This document shows, one piece after another, positions 15,831 to 24,060 of a stretch of 64,000 nt of DNA (its first letter is position 1; every line of letters begins with the position of its first letter). Under the pieces are notes generated by a model. It saw only the letters and a list, made by a program, of their open reading frames with translations, made no database searches and had not been told where the DNA came from. The translations under genes were made by a program, and so were the position numbers. Source of the stretch: Thermosipho ferrireducens (GTDB taxonomy: Bacteria > Thermotogota > Thermotogae > Thermotogales > Fervidobacteriaceae); contig NZ_CP071446.1 of the NCBI RefSeq assembly GCF_017358165.1, forward strand, positions 62,001-126,000, in the 5' to 3' direction.

Positions 15831-17174
15831 ATGAATAATATATATGATGTAGTTATTATTGGCGGAAGTGCTGCTGGCATTGTTGCAGCCACGACTGGAA
15901 AATGCTGTTATCCTGACAAAAGTTTTTTAATGATTAGAAAAGAAAAGGATGCGCTGGTTCCGTGTGGTATACCATATGTGTTTGGTTTTTTAGGAACAAC
16001 CGAAAAAAATATAATACCATTAGAACCTATTAAAAAAGCTGGTATTGACTTTCTACAAGATGAAGTAACAAAAATTGACAGGAAAAACAAAATAATCTTC
16101 ACAAAATCTGAAAAGGAATTTCGGTACGAGAAGTTAATATTGGCAACTGGTTCAAAACCTTATGTTCCAGACATAAAAGGTAACGATCTGGAAAATGTAT
16201 TTACTGTTCCAAAAAATAAAGAATATTTAGATAATATGCTTGAAAAACTTAAAAATCTAAACAAAATAGTAGTAATAGGAGCTGGTTTTATAGGTGTTGA
16301 AGTTTCCGAACAATTAGCTCATATAGGTAAAGAAATCACCATAATTGAAATATTACCCCATATTTTAGGAAAAGCTTTTGATAGTAATATAGCCAGCTTA
16401 GCTCAGAAAGAACTTGAAAAATTAGGTATAAAAGTTCTAACAAATACAAAAGTGTTAGAAATAACTGGGAACAAAAAAGTCGATGGTATAGTATTAGAAA
16501 ACGGCAAAATTTTATCAACTGATGCAGTAATCTTTGCTACCGGATATCAACCCAACTCAGAATTAGCAAAAAGTGCGGGATTAGAATTAAATAAATACAA
16601 TGCAATAAGAGTAGATAGTTATATGAGAACAAATGATCCAGATATTTTTGCAATCGGAGATTGTGCCCAGAAGGTTGATTTCATTACACGAAAAAGCGTT
16701 CCAATAATGCTGGCTTCAACTGCAACTTCTGAGGCGAGAATCGCTGGAACAAATTTATATAGACTCTCAACTGTTAGGAGCTTTCTGGGAACAATTGCAA
16801 TATTCTCAACTAAAATAGGAGGTAAAGTCTTTGCCTCTGCTGGTTTGACCGAAGAAGAAGCGCAAAAAAATAATTTTGATGTTAAAACAGGTTATTTCGA
16901 AGGAATTGATAAGCATCCCGGTTCACTTCCCAACGCAAATAAACAAATAGTTAAATTAATTGTTTCAAAAGAATCAGACGTAATAATAGGCGGTGAAATT
17001 GTTGGAGGAGATACTGTTGGAGAACTTATTAACGTTGTCGGAATGGCGATTCAGAATAACGTTAGTATAACAGAATTATTTATCTCTCAAATTGGAACTC
17101 ATCCTCTCCTCACTTCAGCACCAACTGCTTATCCATTAATTAAAGCTGCACAAAACGTTTTTATATCAAAATAG
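15831..17174 (+). CDS. CoA-disulfide reductase / NADH oxidase-like flavoprotein
   Basis: A 447-residue class-III pyridine nucleotide-disulfide oxidoreductase. It has an FAD fold (VVIIGGSAAGIVAA), a single redox cysteine (Cys45 in VPCGIPY), an NAD(P)H fold (VVIGAGFIGVEVSEQLA) and the FAIGDCAQ FAD motif, then the dimerisation domain. The lone active cysteine is typical of CoA-disulfide reductases, NADH oxidases and persulfide reductases (Nsr/Npsr). The start is ATG 15831 after GGGAGGG. It has its own operator-bearing promoter and a terminator after the stop. Which acceptor it uses cannot be told from sequence. Confidence 0.88.
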   Translation: MNNIYDVVIIGGSAAGIVAATTGKCCYPDKSFLMIRKEKDALVPCGIPYVFGFLGTTEKNIIPLEPIKKAGIDFLQDEVTKIDRKNKIIFTKSEKEFRYEKLILATGSKPYVPDIKGNDLENVFTVPKNKEYLDNMLEKLKNLNKIVVIGAGFIGVEVSEQLAHIGKEITIIEILPHILGKAFDSNIASLAQKELEKLGIKVLTNTKVLEITGNKKVDGIVLENGKILSTDAVIFATGYQPNSELAKSAGLELNKYNAIRVDSYMRTNDPDIFAIGDCAQKVDFITRKSVPIMLASTATSEARIAGTNLYRLSTVRSFLGTIAIFSTKIGGKVFASAGLTEEEAQKNNFDVKTGYFEGIDKHPGSLPNANKQIVKLIVSKESDVIIGGEIVGGDTVGELINVVGMAIQNNVSITELFISQIGTHPLLTSAPTAYPLIKAAQNVFISK

Positions 17175-17198
17175 GATTCAAATAGTAAAGTTTCAAAC

Positions 17199-17236
17199 AA
17201 GCCCGCTTTTATAATCTTGTAAGCGGGCTTATTTTT
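17199..17236 (+). terminator. Intrinsic terminator
   Basis: AAGCCCGCTT (17199-17208) pairs with AAGCGGGCTT (17221-17230) around a 12-nt loop and is followed by ATTTTT. It ends the flavoprotein transcript. Confidence 0.85.
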
Positions 17237-17258
17237 AAAGAATAAAAACTAATTTAAT

Positions 17259-17287
17259 TTGACAGTCTTTCAATTGTAGAATATAAT
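17259..17287 (+). promoter_or_regulatory. Consensus promoter of the MinD-type ATPase operon
   Basis: TTGACA (17259-17264), a 17-bp spacer and TATAAT (17282-17287). The predicted start site falls at the edge of the palindrome at 17297. Confidence 0.85.
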
Positions 17288-17296
17288 AAAAACAGA

Positions 17297-17315
17297 TATA
17301 TGTAAATTACATATA
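17297..17315 (+). promoter_or_regulatory. Perfect 19-bp palindromic operator
   Basis: TATATGTAA, a central A, and TTACATATA form perfect 9-bp arms containing the ATGT...ACAT core known from PadR operators. It covers the transcription start and touches the AGGAGG ribosome site (17315-17320). It is a likely site for the PadR protein encoded at 15272. Confidence 0.75.
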
Positions 17316-17327
17316 GGAGGTTTGTAC

Positions 17328-18176
17328 GTGAAGATAGCGATTTTAAGCGGAAAAGGAGGCACAGGCAAAACTACTGTTTCAACAAATTTCGCCTGGGTTC
17401 TATCTAAAACAATTTCTGTTCAATTACTTGATGCTGATGTTGAAGAACCAAATGACCATATCTTCTTCAACGTATCATTTGATTATGAAGAAAATGTAGA
17501 ACTCCTACTTCCATTAGTTAACAATGAAATATGTATAAAATGTGGAAAATGTTCAAACAACTGTCAATTTGGTGCCATCTCAGTCTTCAACTCTGGAACT
17601 CTTGTATTTGAAAATTTATGCCACGGATGCGGTGTATGTGAAATGGTTTGTCCTGTTAACGCGATCACTGAAAGACCAAAAAATATAGGTAAAGTAATGA
17701 TTGGTACCATAAATAAAAACCTTAAATTTGGAATGGGAATCTTAAAGATCGGTGAACCTTCAGGGGTAAAGATCATCAGACAACTCAAAAAACATATCGA
17801 CAATAAAGTTGAAGTCGTTATTATTGATTCTCAACCAGGGACTTCCTGTCCTGTCGTAGAAACGCTGAGAAATGTTGATTTCGCAATTCTCGTCACCGAA
17901 CCAACCACTTTTGGTCTACATGATTTATCTTTAGCTGTAGAACTTATTAAAGATATGAAAATCCCTTCTGGAATTATTATCAACAGAGACAATTTCAGAA
18001 CAAACATCATAGATAACTTTGCAAAAAAAGAAAAAATACCTATTTTAATGAAGATACCTTTTAAAAAGCAAATTGCAAGAATCTATTCTGAAGGAAATTT
18101 ATTCTCAGAGTTTTTACCAGAATTCCAGGAAAAATTCCTTTCGGTTTATGAAACCATAAAGGAGTTGATTAAATGA
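17328..18176 (+). CDS. MinD/ParA-type ATPase with inserted ferredoxin domain (first copy)
   Basis: A 282-residue P-loop ATPase of the MinD superfamily. The deviant Walker A GKGGTGKTT is near the N-terminus, and two [4Fe-4S] motifs, CIKCGKCSNNC and CHGCGVCEMVC, are inserted at about residues 65-105; the second half of the ATPase fold follows. Pairs of such proteins beside a NifX-like protein make up the ORP system of Desulfovibrio and its relatives. The GTG at 17328, seven bases after AGGAGG, is the better start; a TTG two codons earlier is too close to that site. ATGA overlap couples it to the next copy. Confidence 0.9.
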   Translation: MKIAILSGKGGTGKTTVSTNFAWVLSKTISVQLLDADVEEPNDHIFFNVSFDYEENVELLLPLVNNEICIKCGKCSNNCQFGAISVFNSGTLVFENLCHGCGVCEMVCPVNAITERPKNIGKVMIGTINKNLKFGMGILKIGEPSGVKIIRQLKKHIDNKVEVVIIDSQPGTSCPVVETLRNVDFAILVTEPTTFGLHDLSLAVELIKDMKIPSGIIINRDNFRTNIIDNFAKKEKIPILMKIPFKKQIARIYSEGNLFSEFLPEFQEKFLSVYETIKELIK

Positions 18177-19051
18177 AACAAATAGCAATAGTCAGTGGAA
18201 AAGGCGGAACAGGCAAAACCACCCTGAGTTCTTCTCTTGGAATCCTATTTGAAAATTCAATTTTAGCCGATTGCGATGTTGATGCGGCTAATCTAAATCT
18301 TATGTTCAATTCAAAAGTGATTGAAAAACATGAATATTATGGAGGTAAAAAAGCAATAATTGTTCCTGAAAAGTGTGATGGATGTGGAATATGTAAAAAA
18401 GTGTGTAGATTTGAGGCTATTATAACTGTTAGCAATATCTATAAAGTTGATCAATATGCCTGTGAAGGTTGTAATGCATGTGTCATTTCCTGTCCTCAAA
18501 GGGCTATCAAATTAGTTGAATCATTATCGGGTGAATTTTATTATTCAGTTTCTGAAAACAAAAATATTATACATGCAAATCTTAATCCCGGTGAAGAAAC
18601 ATCTGGTGGACTTGTTGCTGAAGTTAGAAAACTTTCAATTGAAAAGGGGAAAAATTTAAAAAAAGAAATAATATTGATCGATGGAGCACCAGGCGTTGGA
18701 TGTCCAGCTACATCGTCAATTGCAGCTACTTATTTTGTAATTATTGTTACTGAACCTACTTCTTCAGGAATACACGATTTAAAAAGAATTATTGATACTG
18801 TTAACCATTTCAAGAGAAATTTTGCAATAGTGATAAATAAATACGATATTAACGAAGAAATAACCGGTAAAATTGAAGACTTTTGTAAAGATGAAAAAAT
18901 CGAAATACTTGGAAAAATTCCTTTTGATGAAACAGTAGAAAAAGCAATTCTTGAAACCAGACCCGTTGTTACGTATGAAAATAGTAAAGCGGCAAGAGCA
19001 ATAATAGAGATTTATAAAAAACTATTAAAAGTCATTAAAAAGGAGGTGTAA
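18173..19051 (+). CDS. MinD/ParA-type ATPase with inserted ferredoxin domain (second copy)
   Basis: A 292-residue paralogue of the preceding gene with the same plan. Walker A GKGGTGKTT lies at about residues 9-17, ferredoxin motifs CDGCGICKKVC and CEGCNACVISC at about 62-105, then GAPGVGCPA and TEPTSSGIHDL in the ATPase core. The two proteins probably form a heterodimer that inserts or carries a metal-sulfur cluster, with the NifX-like product as scaffold. This is inferred from ORP/Nbp35-like families. Only four bases separate its stop from the next gene. Confidence 0.9.
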   Translation: MKQIAIVSGKGGTGKTTLSSSLGILFENSILADCDVDAANLNLMFNSKVIEKHEYYGGKKAIIVPEKCDGCGICKKVCRFEAIITVSNIYKVDQYACEGCNACVISCPQRAIKLVESLSGEFYYSVSENKNIIHANLNPGEETSGGLVAEVRKLSIEKGKNLKKEIILIDGAPGVGCPATSSIAATYFVIIVTEPTSSGIHDLKRIIDTVNHFKRNFAIVINKYDINEEITGKIEDFCKDEKIEILGKIPFDETVEKAILETRPVVTYENSKAARAIIEIYKKLLKVIKKEV

Positions 19052-19054
19052 ATT

Positions 19055-19399
19055 ATGAAAATAGCGATTCCATCTGAGGGTAAAACTCTTGATTCCATGA
19101 TAAACGATAGATACGCAAGAGCTGAGTACATTATTATCTATGATATTGATAGAGAAGAAATTATCGAAGTTATTGAAAATGATTCCTCAGAGGCTCATGG
19201 TAAAGGCTCAAAAGTTTCCCAATTGCTTACAAACAAGGGAGTTAAAATATTAATAACTCAAAATGTCGGAAAAAACGCACTCGAAGTTCTCAAAGCAGCA
19301 AATATAGAAGTTTACTTATCAAAAAAAGATACTATAAAAAATGCTATTCAAAAACTCAAAGACGGTACCCTTGAAAAAATAGAAAATCCGACAAACTAA
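19055..19399 (+). CDS. NifX/NifB-fold (dinitrogenase Fe-Mo cofactor-like) protein
   Basis: A 114-residue protein of the Fe-Mo-cofactor-binding fold (PF02579 type). It opens with MKIAIPSEGKTLDSMINDRYA and continues with YIIIYDIDREEI and LLTNKGVKILITQNVGKNA, where the cofactor pocket normally lies. Relatives include NifX, MTH1175 and the molybdenum-copper orange protein (ORP) of Desulfovibrio. No nitrogenase genes are present, so nitrogen fixation is not implied. AAGGAGGTG precedes the ATG, and the gene is cotranscribed with the two ATPases. Confidence 0.88.
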   Translation: MKIAIPSEGKTLDSMINDRYARAEYIIIYDIDREEIIEVIENDSSEAHGKGSKVSQLLTNKGVKILITQNVGKNALEVLKAANIEVYLSKKDTIKNAIQKLKDGTLEKIENPTN

Positions 19400-19549
19400 G
19401 ACTAAATAAAGTTAATTATTACAAGAACATCAAAAGAACAAAAATCAGCCAATAGTATTTTAGCTATTCTAAAATTTATGTGGCATACGGATTCAATGAA
19501 ATTGAACTTATAAAAACATTTTCAAATGAAAAATCGCGGAGGTAATACT

Positions 19550-19783
19550 ATGCCATGGATTAAAAAAGAAAATTGTATAAAATGCCAGATTTGTGTAAAT
19601 GTTTGTTCTGTCGAAAATGCAATATACTTTGAAGAAGATGGCTATCCATTTATTAATAATAATATTTGTACAAGATGTGGGATATGTATGAGAAAATGTC
19701 CGCAAAATGCTATTCGCCCTAACTATGAAAACCCTTTACTCAGGGGTATTGGCAGAGGAATAAGACAACAGTTTAAGAAATGA
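19550..19783 (+). CDS. Two-cluster [4Fe-4S] ferredoxin
   Basis: A 77-residue ferredoxin with two CxxCxxCxxxC motifs, CIKCQICVNVC and CTRCGICMRKC, and a basic Arg/Gly tail. The start is ATG 19550 eight bases after GGAGG; an ATG eight codons earlier lacks a ribosome site. It lies 150 bases after the NifX-like gene without an obvious terminator between, and so may be the electron donor of that system. A repeat island begins 20 bases after the stop. Confidence 0.9.
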   Translation: MPWIKKENCIKCQICVNVCSVENAIYFEEDGYPFINNNICTRCGICMRKCPQNAIRPNYENPLLRGIGRGIRQQFKK

Positions 19784-19803
19784 TTCTCAAAAGAAGGCAC
19801 TTC

Positions 19804-19933
19804 ACTAACCTTGCTAATCTTGCTAACTCTCGCTAACCTCGCCAAAATAAGATTCCTCACCCTTCGGGTTCGGAATGACACAGAAGGGAGCCAACTCTCG
19901 CTAACTCTCGCCAATCTTGCCGACCTTGCCAAA
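19804..19933. repeat. Composite repeat island 2
   Basis: The shortest copy of the composite repeat. Degenerate AACCTCGCC-type units flank one REP-like unit (GATTCCTCACCCTTCGGG, then TTCGGAATGACACAGAAGG). The sequence is nearly identical to part of the island at 14094, although about 5.5 kb apart. Confidence 0.85.
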
Positions 19934-20001
19934 TTTAAAATCTTTTCCACATTTATGATAAAATATAACATGCACCACGCTATAAAAAGGGGGTTTTTTT
20001 A

Positions 20002-20553
20002 GTGACTGGAAAAATTACAGTAATAACCGGACCCATGTATTCTGGAAAAACGACAGAACTTTTATCGTTTGTTGAAATCTATAATATTGGAAAGAAAAAA
20101 ACACTGGTTTTCAAACCTGCTGTTGACAATCGATATGGTCATGACATTGTTTCGACTCATACTGGTTTTAGCGTAAAAGCTGAAATAATAGCAAGAGCTT
20201 CAGAAATAATGAAAAAAATAACACCAGAATTTGATGCAATTTTCATTGATGAGGTACAATTTCTTGATACAGAGTTGGTTGAAATTGCTAAAAAACTTGC
20301 TTTTCAAGGAATAGATGTTTACTGCGCTGGTCTTGATATGTCTTATCTTGAAAAACCATTTGAAACTACAGCTCGACTCTTAGCAATAGCAGATGTTGTT
20401 ATAAAAAAGAAAGCAGTTTGCGAAAAATGCGGAGAACATAGGGCAACTTATTCTTACAAAATCGTTCCAGACGGCGGGGAGATTGATGTTGGAGGTAAAG
20501 ATAAATACATCGCAATTTGCCGAGACTGTTTGAAACAACTTAAATCTACATAA
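20002..20553 (+). CDS. tdk: Thymidine kinase
   Basis: A 183-residue type II thymidine kinase. The P-loop GPMYSGKT lies near residue 10, DEVQFLD is the Walker B/catalytic region, and a C-terminal zinc knuckle is made of CEKCGEH and CRDC. It phosphorylates thymidine for salvage. The GTG start at 20002 follows an AAAAGGGGG run. It is followed after 19 bases by the secreted nucleotidase, which would release nucleosides outside the cell, so the pair forms a small salvage unit. Confidence 0.95.
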   Translation: MTGKITVITGPMYSGKTTELLSFVEIYNIGKKKTLVFKPAVDNRYGHDIVSTHTGFSVKAEIIARASEIMKKITPEFDAIFIDEVQFLDTELVEIAKKLAFQGIDVYCAGLDMSYLEKPFETTARLLAIADVVIKKKAVCEKCGEHRATYSYKIVPDGGEIDVGGKDKYIAICRDCLKQLKST

Positions 20554-20572
20554 TTTATTGGGAGGTGTAAAA

Positions 20573-22384
20573 ATGAAAAGGGTTCTCAGTGTTATTCTGT
20601 TGATTTTTATTATTTCTATCTCTCTGGCTCAATCAATTGAATTAGTATTGCTTCATACTTCCGATTTGCACGGGAATATATTCCCTATTAACTACGCTAC
20701 AAACAAACCTTACGATGTGGGAATTGGTAAAATTGCAACTATTGTAAAGCAAATTAAAGAACAGTATTCAAATGTTATTATTCTTGATTCAGGAGATTTG
20801 ATTCAGGGCACTCCCCTTGAATATTACCACGCAAGAATCGACAACAAACCTGTAGATCCCATGATGTTGGTAATGAACAAAATTGGATATTCAGCAATGG
20901 CTCTTGGAAACCACGAATTTAATTACGGAATGAAAGTGTTAAAAAAGGCTATCTCTGAAGCTCAATTTCCTGTTTTAAGTGCCAATATTGTTAAAAAAGG
21001 AACTCAGGAACCTTATTTTAAACCTTACCATATCGTTACACTTGACAATGGTATAAAAGTTGGAATTTTAGGACTTATAACAAAGTTTGTACCCAATTGG
21101 GAAGATCCAAAAAATATCGCAGAGCTTGAGTTCTTAGACCCTGTGGAAGTTGCAAAAAAATACGTACCAAAATTAAGAAACGAAGAAAAAGTTGACGTTG
21201 TCGTTGTTGTATATCATGGGGGATTGGAAAGAGATCCGAAAACCGGTCAGCCTACAGAAGAATTGACAGGAGAAAATGAAGCTTATCAACTACTCCAGGA
21301 AGTTCCTGGAATAGATGCCCTTTTACTTGGACATCAACATAGGACTATAGCTGTGAAAATAAATGGTGTTCCAGTTTCAATGCCATCCAAATGGGGGAAA
21401 TACCTTGGAAAGATTGTGCTGAAACTCGAGAAAAAAGATGGAAAATGGATTGTAACTGATAGTAATGTTGAACAGCTCTCTGTGAAAGGAGTAGAAGCTG
21501 ATAAAGAAATTCTTGCTATGGCCCAGGATTACGAAGATAAAGTTCAGGTATGGCTGGATCAGCCTGTTGGTTTTGCAAAAGGCAATTTCTGGATAGAAGA
21601 TCCCTTGTTTGCAAGACTGCAGGACAATCCTCTTATAGAATTTGTCAACAAAGTACAAATGTATTATAGTAAAGCAAAGATTTCATCCACTGCTCTTTTC
21701 AATAATAGCATAAAGGGATGGAAAGACGGTCCAATTACTTTAAGAGATATTAACGCTGTTTACATTTATCCAAACACCCTTAAAGTTATTAAGGTTAAAG
21801 GTTCTGATATTAAAGCGGCTCTTGAAAAAAGTGCAGACTATTTTGTTTACGAAAATTACTACGCAAAAGTAAATAAATCCTGGGTTGATCCAAAACCAAG
21901 ACATTACAATTATGACATGTGGGAAGGAATTTCCTATAAAATAGTTCTTAATAGACCTTCGGGAAATAGAATAGTTGATTTGATGATAGATGGTAAACCT
22001 ATAGATTTAAACGCGGAATATGAAATAGTTCTCAACAACTATAGAGCCGGCGGTGGCGGTGGTTACACCATGTTTAAAGGTAAACCAGTTGTTAGAGAAG
22101 TTATGATGGAAGTATCTGAACTCATGGCAGATTACATTATGTCAAGAAAAACTGTTAAAGCAACTGTTGACAACAACTGGGAAACTGTTGTTGAATTTTA
22201 CTATACAGTAAGCTCCGGTGAAACTCTTGGAGAAATTGCCCAAAAATTGGGTGTGTCAATTAAAGACCTTGCAAGATGGAATAAAATTAAAAATCCAGAC
22301 ATAATAAAAACCGGTATGAGGCTTGTTTATTTCAAAAACTATATCGATACAATTCCACCAATAAAAGAGGCAATTGGATTTTAA
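20573..22384 (+). CDS. Secreted 5'-nucleotidase / cyclic phosphodiesterase with C-terminal LysM
   Basis: A 603-residue UshA/CpdB-family enzyme. A signal peptide (about 1-20) leads to the metallophosphoesterase domain with metal motifs HTSDLHGN, DSGDLIQG, GNHEFNYG and GHQH. The 5'-nucleotidase C-terminal domain with the substrate-stacking region around RAGGGGGY follows, then a LysM domain (VSSGETLGEIAQKLG) that should tether it to cell-wall glycan. ATG 20573 follows GGGAGGTG; a TTG 15 bases upstream lies before that site. It hydrolyses extracytoplasmic nucleotides to feed salvage by the upstream kinase. Confidence 0.92.
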   Translation: MKRVLSVILLIFIISISLAQSIELVLLHTSDLHGNIFPINYATNKPYDVGIGKIATIVKQIKEQYSNVIILDSGDLIQGTPLEYYHARIDNKPVDPMMLVMNKIGYSAMALGNHEFNYGMKVLKKAISEAQFPVLSANIVKKGTQEPYFKPYHIVTLDNGIKVGILGLITKFVPNWEDPKNIAELEFLDPVEVAKKYVPKLRNEEKVDVVVVVYHGGLERDPKTGQPTEELTGENEAYQLLQEVPGIDALLLGHQHRTIAVKINGVPVSMPSKWGKYLGKIVLKLEKKDGKWIVTDSNVEQLSVKGVEADKEILAMAQDYEDKVQVWLDQPVGFAKGNFWIEDPLFARLQDNPLIEFVNKVQMYYSKAKISSTALFNNSIKGWKDGPITLRDINAVYIYPNTLKVIKVKGSDIKAALEKSADYFVYENYYAKVNKSWVDPKPRHYNYDMWEGISYKIVLNRPSGNRIVDLMIDGKPIDLNAEYEIVLNNYRAGGGGGYTMFKGKPVVREVMMEVSELMADYIMSRKTVKATVDNNWETVVEFYYTVSSGETLGEIAQKLGVSIKDLARWNKIKNPDIIKTGMRLVYFKNYIDTIPPIKEAIGF

Positions 22385-22390
22385 TTAAGT

Positions 22391-22416
22391 AAAAGGGAGC
22401 GTTAACGCTCCCTTTT
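22391..22416 (+). terminator. Intrinsic terminator, perfect palindrome
   Basis: AAAAGGGAGCG (22391-22401) pairs with CGCTCCCTTTT (22406-22416) around TTAA, followed by GTTTTT. It ends the nucleotidase gene and could serve the convergent LUD gene too. Confidence 0.85.
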
Positions 22417-22438
22417 GTTTTTCCTCGTTCACTTAACT

Positions 22439-23080
22439 TTACAAGCCCAATTCTTCAAGAATCAGAATAATTTTTATTCTCCCTGGCGAGCGATGGCCAG
22501 ATTCTATTATAACGTAATAGTTACAAATTCGCTGATAAGACGCGCAATCAATACACATTCCCGTTTGAACACATGGAGTACTCAAGTTAAGTCTTTTAGA
22601 GTTCATTGGTGAAATATAACGTATTCTTTCTCTTGCTTCGGGCAAATTTCTTACTATTTTATTGACACTAACAACTAATATGACATTTTTAGGTCCGTAA
22701 ATTACTGCAGCAACCCTATTACCGTTACCATCTAAAAGAGCAATTTCCCCATCTTCTGTTATTGCATTGGCACTACAAAGATAATAATCTGCAAAAAACG
22801 CCTCTTTTTCAAGTTTCTCTTTTTCTTCTCTGGTTTTTGCTGCATACCTATCTATAAACTTGTATTTACCGCTCCTTAAATGTTCTAATATCCCGCTTTC
22901 CCCGATGGTTAACGAACCACCAACAGCTACACTTGCACCTTCAGGAATTATTTCGTCTACTTTTTTCAGAGCTTCCCTGGCGCTTTGTACAATAAACACC
23001 TCATGACCTTTTTTGGATAAGCTATCTGCCACTCTACTCGCAAGAGCTTGATATTTCCATTGAAACAGCTCTTTTCTCAT
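22439..23080 (-). CDS. LUD-domain protein (LutC/YkgG-like)
   Basis: A 213-residue protein of the LUD (DUF162) family. Its core runs through VAVGGSLTIGESGI, ADYYLCSANAITEDGEI and NRVAAVIYGPKNVILVVS, and a cysteine-containing tail has CVQTGMCIDCAS. LutB/LutC members take part in lactate oxidation, but the function of stand-alone LUD proteins like this is unclear. It lies 16 bases after rex on the same strand, so Rex very likely controls it in response to NADH/NAD ratio. Confidence 0.85.
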   Translation of the reverse strand: MRKELFQWKYQALASRVADSLSKKGHEVFIVQSAREALKKVDEIIPEGASVAVGGSLTIGESGILEHLRSGKYKFIDRYAAKTREEKEKLEKEAFFADYYLCSANAITEDGEIALLDGNGNRVAAVIYGPKNVILVVSVNKIVRNLPEARERIRYISPMNSKRLNLSTPCVQTGMCIDCASYQRICNYYVIIESGHRSPGRIKIILILEELGL

Positions 23081-23096
23081 ACCTTCTCACCTCGAT

Positions 23097-23714
23097 TTAA
23101 ATTTTACGTTCCACTTGAAACACAAGGGATTTAAATGTAAGAGTAATGTCCACTTCCTCAACCAACAAATGAGTTCTCAATTTAATAGGTGCAAAGTTTA
23201 CCACACCTTTTATCCCAAGTTGCTCAAGTTGTTCAACAACATACTGAGCAGCTGTTTCTGGAACAGCTATTACAGCTATCTCTACAATATTCTTTTTAAC
23301 AAATTCTTTTAGTTCAGAAATATGCCTGACTATTAAATTACCTATTTTTCTTCCAACTTTAGCCCGATCAGCATCGAAAATTCCTATTATATTAAATTTT
23401 TCTTTTTTCAATCCTTCATAATTTACCAGTGCACTTCCTATGTTACCTGCACCTATAACAATAACGTTCCAATACTTATCAACCCCTATAATACTCTCGA
23501 GTTTTTCCATAAGCATAGCCACATTATACCCAACTCCACGTTTTCCAAATTCCCCAAAATACGACAAATCTTTTCTAACTTGACTTGATTTGATACCCAA
23601 CCTTTCAGCTATATCTCTAGATGCTACATAATCCACCCCTTCTTCGTACAATTTAGATAGACAACGATAATAAAGCCCTAACCTTCTGATAACCGGTCTT
23701 GGAATTTTGTCCAT
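23097..23714 (-). CDS. rex: Redox-sensing transcriptional repressor Rex
   Basis: A 205-residue Rex protein. The N-terminal winged helix (IPRPVIRRLGLYYR, then SQVRKDLSYFGEFGKRGVGY) is followed by an NAD(H)-binding Rossmann domain with GAGNIGSAL and a domain-swapped C-terminal helix. It represses fermentation and respiration genes when NADH is low. I take ATG 23714 as the start, since longer frames run into the Rex operator and promoter. A hairpin sits between the ribosome site and this ATG. Confidence 0.93.
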   Translation of the reverse strand: MDKIPRPVIRRLGLYYRCLSKLYEEGVDYVASRDIAERLGIKSSQVRKDLSYFGEFGKRGVGYNVAMLMEKLESIIGVDKYWNVIVIGAGNIGSALVNYEGLKKEKFNIIGIFDADRAKVGRKIGNLIVRHISELKEFVKKNIVEIAVIAVPETAAQYVVEQLEQLGIKGVVNFAPIKLRTHLLVEEVDITLTFKSLVFQVERKI

Positions 23715-23747
23715 ATCTTCCGGTACGCTTTCGCGTACTCTCCTCCC
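23715..23747 (-). promoter_or_regulatory. rex leader: hairpin between ribosome site and start codon
   Basis: On the minus strand GGGAGGAGA (23739-23747) is followed by GTACGC-GAAA-GCGTAC (23723-23738), a perfect 6-bp stem capped by a GNRA loop, then eight bases and ATG. With the stem folded, the ribosome site lies at an effective 8-base distance; unfolded it is 24 bases away. Confidence 0.6.
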
Positions 23748-23760
23748 TTCCCTTTGTTTA

Positions 23761-23778
23761 TTGTGATGTTGTTCACAA
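23761..23778 (-). promoter_or_regulatory. Rex operator
   Basis: TTGTGATGTTGTTCACAA is a perfect 6-bp inverted repeat with a 6-bp spacer, the classic Rex-box form. It lies next to a TATAAT (minus, 23780-23785) ahead of rex, implying autoregulation. Confidence 0.85.
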
Positions 23779-23961
23779 ATATTATACAACAATTTTTGTC
23801 AACTTTTACCATTCAATTTATAAAAAATTTCGCACAGTAAATAAGTTTTCTTAAAGGTATTAATCATAAAAATAGTGATTTGAATTTTTATTTTTACAAA
23901 AATAATTCAATTTTACCTTTCTCATGAAATATTTTCGCGCCTCTCGAAACAAAATCGTAAT

Positions 23962-23989
23962 TTGTAAAACAAATAAGATATGCTATAAT
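23962..23989 (+). promoter_or_regulatory. Promoter of the Mbx-like operon
   Basis: TTGTAA (23962-23967), a 16-bp spacer and TATAAT (23984-23989), about 70 bases before the first gene. I see no Rex box here. Confidence 0.6.
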
Positions 23990-24060
23990 ATTGCTGCGTT
24001 AATACCGATAAGTTTACTCTTGATATTTTTAATCCACAATTCCTTTAAAGGAGGGAGATT

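Noticed and set aside
19055-19399. Nitrogen fixation cluster suggested by the NifX-like gene
   Set aside because: No nifH, nifD, nifK or nifB-type radical protein is present; the ORP-type context explains the gene better.
23962-23989. Rex control of the Mbx-like operon
   Set aside because: I looked for TTGTGA-N6-TCACAA near this promoter and found no match; only rex itself carries the box.
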